From Nocardioides flavescens (GTDB lineage: Bacteria; Actinomycetota; Actinomycetes; Propionibacteriales; Nocardioidaceae): a DNA stretch of 64,000 nt. The notes under the pieces were generated by a model. The model did no database searches, was not told the DNA's origin, and was given only the letters and a program-made list of their open reading frames with translations. Below, piece after piece: positions 52,603-61,277 of this stretch; position 1 is the stretch's first letter, and each line of letters opens with the position of its first letter. The stretch is taken from NCBI RefSeq assembly GCF_009823805.1, contig NZ_WUEK01000006.1:62001-126000 (forward strand), written 5' to 3'. The position numbers and the translations under genes were made by a program.

Positions 52603-54282
52603 CTACCCCCTACCTCGGCGGGGCAGCGCGATCCGCAGCACGGTGACCGACGAGGCCGGCAGCGCCAGGCGCACCGCGCCGCGGCGCACCCGGCTCGACG
52701 GGACCCGGGCGATGTCGCGCCCGGCCCAGCGGTACGCCGTCACGCGGCGTGCGCCGCGCACCCCGTGCAGCGCGAGCCGGCTGCGCACCGCCTGGCGCGC
52801 CTTGTTGATCACGACCACGGTCAGCGGCCCCCGCCGTCCCACCCGCGCGGCGTACACCGAGACGCGGGTCTGGTCGCTGGAGGTCGCGGCGACCCCGCGG
52901 TCCCCGAACGCCGAGCCGCGCCCGTCGTAGTCGCGGAACAGCTCGAACGCGCGCACCGGCACCGGCGAGTCGGGCAGCGGCCAGAACGCCGCGAGGTCGA
53001 GCCCCTCCCGGCCGAAGAGGCCGAGGGTGTCGGCCTGCACGAGCACCTGCGTGCGGCGGTCGGTGCCGGAGCCGAGGTTGTACTCACTCAGGCCCAGCCG
53101 GGTGCCGGGGTAGTTGTCGCGCACCCAGGCGCGCATGCGCGGCAGCAGCTCGATCCGTTGGCCGATCCACGACGGGTCGGTGAAGGTCGGGTCCCACAGC
53201 GACCGGGTGACGTCGGTGGCCGGAGAGTAGGTGCCCTGCTCGTAGTAGTGCAGGTCGAAGACGTCGAGCAGGCGGGTGCCGGTCTGCTGCTCGTAGGCCG
53301 CGAACTGACGCAGCAGCCACGAGGACAGGTCCACGCCGCCGTGGGCGGCGCGGTCGGGCGAGGTCGGGAAGCAGCCGCGGTCGACGTCGTCCGCGGCCGA
53401 GCAGAACCAGTTGGGCCAGCCCCACTCCGACGGCCCCACCACCGACGCAGCGGGGTCGGCGGTCTTGGCTGCGGCGGCGAGGTCGCGGCTGCGGGCCCAC
53501 AGCTCGTCGTACGTCGTGGGCTGGGGGTGGAACGGGTGGTGCGTCTCGTCCCACAGCGCCGGCTCGTTGCCCAGGCCGTAGAACCGCACCCCGCCCGCGC
53601 CGTACCGCTCGCGCAGCGCGCTCACCCAGGCGCCGGCGAACTCCGGACCGACCTGGGTGCCCGCGGTCGCCGGGTCGGCGCCGGCGATCCAGCGCCCGCC
53701 GCGGCGGCCGCTGCCGCACCGCGGGTGGTAGGGGTCGTGACCGTCCTGCGGGTCGAACGCCGGCGCCGGGTATGCGCACGAGCTCGGGCCGTCGTACGAC
53801 ACGTCCTCGGCGACCCAGCCCATCATCGGCAGCGTCACCAGGCTGGCGGTGCCGTTCGCGCGGTCCTGACGCAGCTGCTCGTCGACGGCGCTCACGTCGC
53901 GGGTGCCCTGGCACCAGGAGAAGCGCTCCTCCCAGCAGTCGGCGAGGTTCTCGAAGTACCAGTCCGCCGCGCGGTTGCTGGCCCGCAGCCGCCAGTTGTA
54001 CATCTCCGTCGCATTGCCGCCCCAGCGGTTCAGGGGCAGCCGCAGCCGCTTCGCCAGCGCGGCGTCGGCGCCGTTCAGGCCGTAGACCATCGGGGAGATG
54101 CGGTGCTCGCCGCGGCGCAGGTCGACGGTGAGACGGGGCCCGGCGGCGGGCTTCGGGGCAGCTGATGCTACTGCCGGTGCGACGGCCACGGCCTCCACGC
54201 GCGCCGGGGCCGGTCCCGGCGCCGCGAGGACGAGGGCCAGCGCCGCCGGCAACAGGAGCGAGGGGACCGCGAGACGGCGCAC
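52603..54282 (-). CDS. Secreted glycoside hydrolase family 44 (endoglucanase/xyloglucanase-like)
   Basis: A 559-residue extracellular beta-glycanase. Signal peptide RRLAVPSLLLPAALALVLAAPGPAPA. The GH44 pattern is clear: ISPMVYGLNGADAALAKRLRLPLNRWGGNATEMYNWRLRASNRAADWYFEN (about 75-125). The acid/base Glu is in FYGLGNEPALWDETHHPFHP and the likely nucleophile Glu in LGLSEYNLGSG. A C-terminal beta-sandwich ends it. GH44 enzymes cut beta-1,4-glucans and xyloglucan. GTG at 54282 has GAGGAT 6 nt upstream. No carbohydrate-binding module is seen. Confidence 0.88.
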   Translation of the reverse strand: MRRLAVPSLLLPAALALVLAAPGPAPARVEAVAVAPAVASAAPKPAAGPRLTVDLRRGEHRISPMVYGLNGADAALAKRLRLPLNRWGGNATEMYNWRLRASNRAADWYFENLADCWEERFSWCQGTRDVSAVDEQLRQDRANGTASLVTLPMMGWVAEDVSYDGPSSCAYPAPAFDPQDGHDPYHPRCGSGRRGGRWIAGADPATAGTQVGPEFAGAWVSALRERYGAGGVRFYGLGNEPALWDETHHPFHPQPTTYDELWARSRDLAAAAKTADPAASVVGPSEWGWPNWFCSAADDVDRGCFPTSPDRAAHGGVDLSSWLLRQFAAYEQQTGTRLLDVFDLHYYEQGTYSPATDVTRSLWDPTFTDPSWIGQRIELLPRMRAWVRDNYPGTRLGLSEYNLGSGTDRRTQVLVQADTLGLFGREGLDLAAFWPLPDSPVPVRAFELFRDYDGRGSAFGDRGVAATSSDQTRVSVYAARVGRRGPLTVVVINKARQAVRSRLALHGVRGARRVTAYRWAGRDIARVPSSRVRRGAVRLALPASSVTVLRIALPRRGRG

Positions 54283-54316
54283 CGGCCGATCCTCTCCCGG
54301 CGCGGCTGCTGGGGGA

Positions 54317-54458
54317 GTGGTTTCGAGACGGTCGCTGCACGACCTCCTCAACCAGCGGTGGTGCGCGCCGGTGGTTGAGGACGGACGAAGTCCTGTCTCG
54401 AAACCACCTCCGCCGGACAGTGGTTTCGAGACGGCGCTAGCGCCGCTCTGCTCGACCA
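54317..54458. repeat. Three GGTTGAGGA...CTCGAAACC repeat units
   Basis: Inverted (54317-54353), direct (54371-54407) and inverted (54420-54458) units. The inner stems differ: GGTCG/CGACC, GGAC/GTCC, and CGGCGCTAGCGCCG. They lie between divergent genes. Confidence 0.85.
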
Positions 54459-54512
54459 GCGGTGGTGCACCCGACCTTGACGCCGCCCGGTCGCCGGAGA
54501 GAACGTTCCGTC

Positions 54513-54896
54513 ATGGAGCGCGCTCCGCACGTGAACGCCGCGACCGTGCTGGTCGACCCGGCGGTGCTGCACGACCTCGAGGTGCACCTGATGACCCTCG
54601 ACCTGCGGCTGTGGCCGGTGGCCACGGCGCCGATCTGCACCGACGGGCCCCGTCGTGCCTTCCAGCTGCGGCGGCGGATGCTCATGGCGCGCCGCGGCGC
54701 GTGGGACGACGCCGCGCACTGGGTGCCGGTGTGGATCTCCTTCGGCGCGAGCTGGTACTCCGGGGCCGAGCCGCTGCCCTGGGCCGCCCACCAGACGCTG
54801 TGGCGCACGCTCGAGGAGTACGCCGACCACGTGCGCTACCGCCTCGGGCTCGGCGGGATCCCGCGCCTCGACGTTCCCGAGGAGCGCGCGGGCTGA
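54513..54896 (+). CDS. Hypothetical protein with conserved Trp residues
   Basis: A 127-residue soluble protein. It has a strand-rich middle (HDLEVHLMTLDLRLWPVATAPI) and an aromatic-rich C-terminal half (WVPVWISFGASWYSGAEPLPWAAHQTLWRTLEEYADHVRYRLGL). I recognise no family. ATG at 54513 is supported by GAACGT at 54501-54506 with a 6-nt spacer. A clear hairpin terminator lies between its end and the convergent exported-protein gene. Confidence 0.6.
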   Translation: MERAPHVNAATVLVDPAVLHDLEVHLMTLDLRLWPVATAPICTDGPRRAFQLRRRMLMARRGAWDDAAHWVPVWISFGASWYSGAEPLPWAAHQTLWRTLEEYADHVRYRLGLGGIPRLDVPEERAG

Positions 54897-54926
54897 CGCT
54901 GCCCCGACACCGAGCAGAGATGCGGA

Positions 54927-54958
54927 GAGGCCCCCACCGGCGTACCGGTGGGGGCCTC
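54927..54958. terminator. Perfect hairpin (GAGGCCCCCACCGG / CCGGTGGGGGCCTC)
   Basis: A 14-bp stem with a CGTA loop between two convergent genes; a likely bidirectional terminator. Confidence 0.8.
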
Positions 54959-54987
54959 CGCAGTCAGGTCGTGCGATCAGGCAGGTG

Positions 54988-55836
54988 TCACTTGATCTTG
55001 ACGGTGACCTTGGCCTTGGCGGCGCTGGTGAAGTCGTCGCCGGCGTAGCTGATGACCAGCTTGTGCTTGCCCTTGGACAGCTTCTTGTTGCCCTTGAGCT
55101 TGATGGTCACCTTGCCGTTCTTCAGCGTGCCCTTGCCGATCTTCTTCTTGCCGTCCTTGACGGTGACCTTGCCGGTGGCGATCTCGCCACCAGTCTTGCC
55201 GAACTCGTTGGTGACGACGACCTTCACCTTCGCGGCCTTCGCCTTGGCGGAGACCGTCGAGTCCTGCTTGCTGATGGTCACGCTGCCGAGGCTCGGAGGG
55301 GTAGCGATCTGGCACGTCGCCGTGACGGTCGGGTTGCCGCTGGCGTCGGTGCCCTGGAGCGTGAACTTTGCGGGCATGTTGATGCTGTAGGTGCCAGCCC
55401 CCGGAGTCACGAAGGCGGCGTTGGTGCCCTTCCCTTCGAAGGTCACCGAGTTGTCGGGGTTGACGGTCTTGCCCGTGGCGGTGATCGGGGCCGAGACGGC
55501 CGTCGAGCCAATGGAGACCGAGAAGTCGCTGGACTTGCCGCTCGTCGTCGTCGTGAGCAGGGTGGCGGTGTTGGCCGGGCTGGTGATCTGCGCGGTGAAG
55601 GCGGGCAGCAGCCCCGCCGGCACAGACGCACCAGCCTTGGCCGTGGCGGGGAGCGTGGCGTTGATCGTCGTGGTGAAGTTACCCAGACCGACGCCGGCGG
55701 AGTTGGCGCACTGGTAGACGCCGGAGACCGGAGCGGCCGAGGCGGTGCTGGCCGTTGCGCCGACGAGGGCGGTGGCGGCCATGGCGGCGACGCCGACGCC
55801 GGCGGCGAGGCGGGAGGTGTGACGAGGAAGGTTCAA
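54988..55836 (-). CDS. Secreted protein with DUF6801-like and Ig-like domains
   Basis: A 282-residue exported protein. Signal peptide MNLPRHTSRLAAGVGVAAMAATALVGATASTASA. The first mature half (VSGVYQCANSAGVGLGNFTTTINATLPATAKAGASVPAG) resembles DUF6801-like actinobacterial modules with a Cys pair (YQCANS and ATCQIATP). The C-terminal 95 residues are a Lys-rich Ig-like Big_3_5-type repeat (KVTVKDGKKKIGKGTLKNGKVTIKLKGNKKLSKGKHKLVISYAGD). A wall or matrix-associated structural role is inferred. No catalytic motif. Confidence 0.72.
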   Translation of the reverse strand: MNLPRHTSRLAAGVGVAAMAATALVGATASTASAAPVSGVYQCANSAGVGLGNFTTTINATLPATAKAGASVPAGLLPAFTAQITSPANTATLLTTTTSGKSSDFSVSIGSTAVSAPITATGKTVNPDNSVTFEGKGTNAAFVTPGAGTYSINMPAKFTLQGTDASGNPTVTATCQIATPPSLGSVTISKQDSTVSAKAKAAKVKVVVTNEFGKTGGEIATGKVTVKDGKKKIGKGTLKNGKVTIKLKGNKKLSKGKHKLVISYAGDDFTSAAKAKVTVKIK

Positions 55837-55930
55837 CGTGGTGCCTTTCAGTCGTGCCCGGTGCCCGTGAGGCGCCGGGTCAGAGGTGGTGCTGTGGTGC
55901 GGGTGGTGCGGTGCAGCTGGGGAGGAGAGC

Positions 55931-56839
55931 TCAGGGGCGGACGCGGTCGAGCCGTTTCAGCAGCTTGGCGGCGAGGGCCTGGTGGCCAGCGACGTTGGGG
56001 TGGACCGGGGTCGACTGCGCCCCGATGAGCGGCTCGATCCAGCGGGTCCCGACGGGCTGGCAGACGTCGTGGCCGGCCGAGAGCGCCGTGGTGTCGACGA
56101 AGACCGAGCCCGTGCGCCGGGCGGCCCGCTCCACCACGCGGTTGAGCGTGCGCTGGGTGCGGTTGAGGTAGGGCACGTCGCCGAGCGAGATCGGCATGCT
56201 GGAGTAGCACGAGGCGACACCCTGCGCGGGCAGGATCTGCGGGTAGCCGAGGATCGCGACGGTCGCCTTCGGGGCCCGCTTGTGCACGGCCTTCAGGGCT
56301 CGCACCAGGTTGGGCTGCGTGAAGTCCCGGACCTTGTCGCGGAAGTCGGAGCCGAACTGGGTCTTGCACGGGGCGCCGCTGATCGAGCCGGTCAGGTTGC
56401 GCTCGGCGGTCGAGGCGATCACGCAGGCGGTGATGAGGCCCGAGAAGACGTTCAGGTCGTTGCCGCCGATCGTCATCGTGACCAGGCGGGTGCTGCGGCG
56501 CAGGCCGTCGAGCTGCGGCGGGGTGTCGGCGTGCTGCTCGCTGAAGAAGTCGTCGGTGGTGGCGCCGCTGCAGGCCACGTCGCGGAACGAGCGGATCTCG
56601 AGCTGCGCGGCCACGAGGTGGGAGTACGTCGCGTCCGAGCGGCCGCACTCCGAGCCCGCCGGGCCCGGGTCGAGCGGCGCGAGGCCCGTCGCGGAGTAGC
56701 TGTCGCCCATGGCGACGTAGGACGAGAAACGGTCGCGCGCGGGGGACGCGGCCTGGGCCGACCCGGCTCCGACGAGGGCGCCGGCCGCGAGGACCGCAGC
56801 CGTGATCGCAGCGGTGATCGAGCCGGTGTGACGACGCAC
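55931..56839 (-). CDS. Secreted SGNH/GDSL hydrolase (lipase/esterase)
   Basis: A 302-residue exported hydrolase. Signal peptide HTGSITAAITAAVLAAGALVGAGSAQA. Block I is SSYVAMGDSYSATGLAPL with the nucleophile Ser. Block III is TIGGNDLNVF with the oxyanion Asn. The catalytic Asp/His pair near the end is VHPNVAGHQALA. Several Cys (ECGRSD, VACSGATT, TACVIA, PCKTQ) suggest disulfides, as in Streptomyces SGNH lipases. GTG at 56839 has GGAGA 4 bases upstream; the longer frame lacks a signal at its start. Confidence 0.9.
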   Translation of the reverse strand: MRRHTGSITAAITAAVLAAGALVGAGSAQAASPARDRFSSYVAMGDSYSATGLAPLDPGPAGSECGRSDATYSHLVAAQLEIRSFRDVACSGATTDDFFSEQHADTPPQLDGLRRSTRLVTMTIGGNDLNVFSGLITACVIASTAERNLTGSISGAPCKTQFGSDFRDKVRDFTQPNLVRALKAVHKRAPKATVAILGYPQILPAQGVASCYSSMPISLGDVPYLNRTQRTLNRVVERAARRTGSVFVDTTALSAGHDVCQPVGTRWIEPLIGAQSTPVHPNVAGHQALAAKLLKRLDRVRP

Positions 56840-57108
56840 GGGGTCTCCGTTCGGGGGTCTGACCTGCGGTGACGCATGGATGACACGTCGCCGGAACCGC
56901 AAGTTAACCAACGGGTAACCGCGGTGCGCAAGGTGCCTGCCGCTCCTCACCCCGACGGGGTCCGGCTGCCCACCCCCGACCCTGCGAGCACAGTCGGTTC
57001 TCAGCCACTTCTCGGCCCGCTCACGGGCGAGGAGCGGTGCGCATGGGGACGCCGGAGCCGGTCACCGGTCGGCGTACGGCCAGCCGCACGACGACGAGAG
57101 GACCGACG

Positions 57109-57216
57109 GTGAAGCTCTTCCCCCCGAGGCGCGAGATCAGGATCGTGCTGCTCTACATCGCGGGCTTCGTCGTCGTCCTGGCGATCATGCTGTTCGTCGC
57201 GCTCAGGATCGCCTGA
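57109..57216 (+). CDS. Small single-TM peptide (35 aa)
   Basis: MKLFPPRREIRIVLLYIAGFVVVLAIMLFVALRIA: a basic N-terminus and one clear hydrophobic helix. GTG start with a GAGAGGA element about 7 bases upstream. It is similar in size and layout to small membrane regulatory peptides, but no function can be assigned. The 270 bases before it hold a TTAACC/GGTAA dyad (near 56905) and no convincing longer gene. Confidence 0.5.
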   Translation: MKLFPPRREIRIVLLYIAGFVVVLAIMLFVALRIA

Positions 57217-57250
57217 GCGCGGGCCCGCGAGTGACCCCGGGAGCCGGCCG

Positions 57251-57694
57251 TCAGCGGTCCGGAGCAGAGGCCATCAGCACGGAGCCGAGGACGATCACGA
57301 CGCCGGCCATGATCTCCGGGATGCTGATGCGCAAGGTCGAGGCCAGGAAGATCCCCTCGAGGACGAGCAGGACGCCGACGATGCCGCAGGCGCCGATGAA
57401 CGGCGTCTTGGGCACGTTGACCCGCAGCAGGGCCAGGGAGAACGCGATGACCAGCACCAGCAGCGAGTCGCGGTAGCCGGCCCACATCCCGGGCCCGTCG
57501 TCGGGGTAGAGGTCCCAGCTCGCGAAGGCGAGCAGCCCGGTGGCCACGGCGACCAGCGTCCAGCCGAAGGCGAGCGAGAAGCTGCGCGGCGCCGGCTCCG
57601 GCACCGTACGGCGCGGGGGCACGCTCGGCACGGCCGGCGCGGGTGCCGGCTCGCGTCGTTCGAGGTCCGCCCCGGTCGGGTGGTGCTCGCTCAC
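57251..57694 (-). CDS. Four-TM membrane protein, unknown function
   Basis: A 147-residue protein with a cytoplasmic Pro-rich start (EPAPAPAVPSVPPRRTVPEPAPR) and four helices, including FSLAFGWTLVAVATGLLAFASW, YRDSLLVLVIAFSLALLRV, FIGACGIVGVLLVLEGIFLAS and IMAGVVIVLGSVLMA. A GGAGGAC Shine-Dalgarno lies close before the GTG at 57694. It stands between the small peptide and AqpZ. No family recognised. Confidence 0.65.
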   Translation of the reverse strand: MSEHHPTGADLERREPAPAPAVPSVPPRRTVPEPAPRSFSLAFGWTLVAVATGLLAFASWDLYPDDGPGMWAGYRDSLLVLVIAFSLALLRVNVPKTPFIGACGIVGVLLVLEGIFLASTLRISIPEIMAGVVIVLGSVLMASAPDR

Positions 57695-57820
57695 GTCGTC
57701 CTCCTGCTGTTCAGCGGTCTGCGGCGGACACCATTCTGCCGCGCGGCACCCGCGCCGGTACCCGACGGGGCGGTGTCGACATCGGATGTCGACACCGCCT
57801 TGGGTGCTGGCGTGGGCTGG

Positions 57821-58576
57821 TCAGGCGGTGGCCGGCTCCTCGACGGGCTCGGCGGTGAGGCGGCTCCAGGTGAGGCCCGCGATCGCCGCGCCGACGACCG
57901 GCGCCACGATGAAGAGCCAGACCTGGCCGAGGGCGGCGGTGTCGAACCACGCGACGGCCAGCGAGCGGGCCGGGTTGACCGAGGTGTTGGTGACCGGGAT
58001 CGACACGAGGTGGATGGCGGTCAGGGTGAGGCCGATGGCCAGCGGGCCGAAGCCGACCGGGGCACGACGGTCGGTGACGCCCAGGATGATGAGGACGAAC
58101 ATCGCGGTCAGCACGATCTCGGCGACCGCGGCGGCGAGCAGCGAGTAGCCGTCAGGGGACTGCGCGCCGTAGCCGTTGGTCGCGAACCCGTCGGCGGTGC
58201 TGAAGCCCGCGCGACCCGAGGCCACGACGTACAGCACGGCCGCGGCGATCGTGCCGCCGACCACCTGCGAGACGACGTACGCCGGCACATCGCGCCAGGG
58301 GAAGCGGCGGCCGACGGCGAGACCGACCGTCACGGCCGGGTTGAAGTGGCCGCCGGAGATCGAGCCGACGGCGTAGGCCATCGTCACGACGGAGAGTCCG
58401 AAGGCGAGCGCGACACCGAGGTAGCCGACCTCGTCGCCGGCGAGGACGGCGGTGCCGCACCCGACGAGGACGAGCCAGAAGGTGCCGAACGCCTCCGCAC
58501 CCAGGCGGGAGTAGGTCGGCGGGGTGGCGGGGGCGCTGCTGGGTGCGACAGCGCGAGCGGTGCTGGCGCGAGACAT
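57821..58576 (-). CDS. aqpZ: Aquaporin (MIP family, AqpZ-like)
   Basis: A 251-residue water channel. Six helices with NPA motifs in [18 protein letters not shown] (about 83) and [16 protein letters not shown] (about 200). The lack of Asp after NPAR and the small residues favour a water channel over a glycerol facilitator, in contrast to GlpF at 37847. A GGAGAGACC sequence precedes the ATG at 58576. It is divergent from the glutamine synthetase gene. Confidence 0.9.
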   Translation of the reverse strand: MSRASTARAVAPSSAPATPPTYSRLGAEAFGTFWLVLVGCGTAVLAGDEVGYLGVALAFGLSVVTMAYAVGSISGGHFNPAVTVGLAVGRRFPWRDVPAYVVSQVVGGTIAAAVLYVVASGRAGFSTADGFATNGYGAQSPDGYSLLAAAVAEIVLTAMFVLIILGVTDRRAPVGFGPLAIGLTLTAIHLVSIPVTNTSVNPARSLAVAWFDTAALGQVWLFIVAPVVGAAIAGLTWSRLTAEPVEEPATA

Positions 58577-58714
58577 GGTCTCTCCTGTCCGGATCGCTCT
58601 CGGGCGACCCTCGTGTGGTGTGTTGACACCCGTTGGTCGCCCCCACCCCCAGGGGTGTCACTCCTTGTGCACGAGACGTGCGTCACGGACCCGCGCGGAG
58701 GTCGGACACCCGCC

Positions 58715-58741
58715 GTCACCCGCCCGAAACAAGCGCGTGAC
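58715..58741 (+). promoter_or_regulatory. GlnR-type box upstream of glnA
   Basis: GTCAC (58715-58719), 6 bases, GAAAC (58726-58730), 6 bases, GTGAC (58737-58741). This fits the gTnAC-n6-GaAAC-n6-GtnAC pattern of actinobacterial GlnR sites. A TACGGT possible -10 lies at 58751-58756. Confidence 0.6.
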
Positions 58742-58799
58742 CGGCCGTGCCTACGGTGACGGCCATCAGCCGAGCTCGGGCCGTCCAAGGGGGAAGCAC

Positions 58800-60977
<2,178 letters not shown>

Positions 60978-61005
60978 GCTCACGCTGGTCCGCCAGAACG
61001 ACGCA

Positions 61006-61037
61006 GAAGGCCCCGCCGGGTTCCCGGCGGGGCCTTC
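61006..61037 (+). terminator. Perfect hairpin (GAAGGCCCCGCCGGG / CCCGGCGGGGCCTTC)
   Basis: A 15-bp stem with a TT loop, 28 bases after the glnA stop. A likely terminator for glnA that also shields the convergent tRNA gene. Confidence 0.8.
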
Positions 61038-61061
61038 GTGCAGGTCGGCGACCTGCGGTGC

Positions 61062-61138
61062 TGGTGGGCAGGGGCGGGGTCGAACCGCCGACCTTCCACT
61101 TTTCAGGCGGACGCTCGTACCAACTGAGCTACCTGCCC
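61062..61138 (-). tRNA. tRNA-Phe (GAA), CCA encoded
   Basis: The cloverleaf folds fully: acceptor GGGCAGG/CCTGCCC, D arm GCTC/GAGC, anticodon stem TCCGC/GTGGA around the loop CTGAAAA (anticodon GAA), T arm GGCGG-TTCGACC-CCGCC, then discriminator A and an encoded CCA. It is the only RNA gene I find in the window and lies downstream of glnA on the opposite strand. Confidence 0.95.
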
Positions 61139-61277
61139 CACTCCGAGCACGGCTCCCGCTGCGAGCAGCGAGGGCGCGTGAGCGCCTCGGACGGTGATGA
61201 GGATACATGCCCGGTGCGGTCCCCGAGGACTCGGGGACCGCACCGTGGTCTGCCCTGTGTGCTGCTCGCCGGTGCGG

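Noticed and set aside
56876..57112. 78-residue plus-strand open frame upstream of the 35-aa peptide
   Set aside because: No start signal at the leaderless spacing, no convincing Shine-Dalgarno, Pro/Arg-rich composition, and it crosses the promoter region of the SGNH hydrolase.
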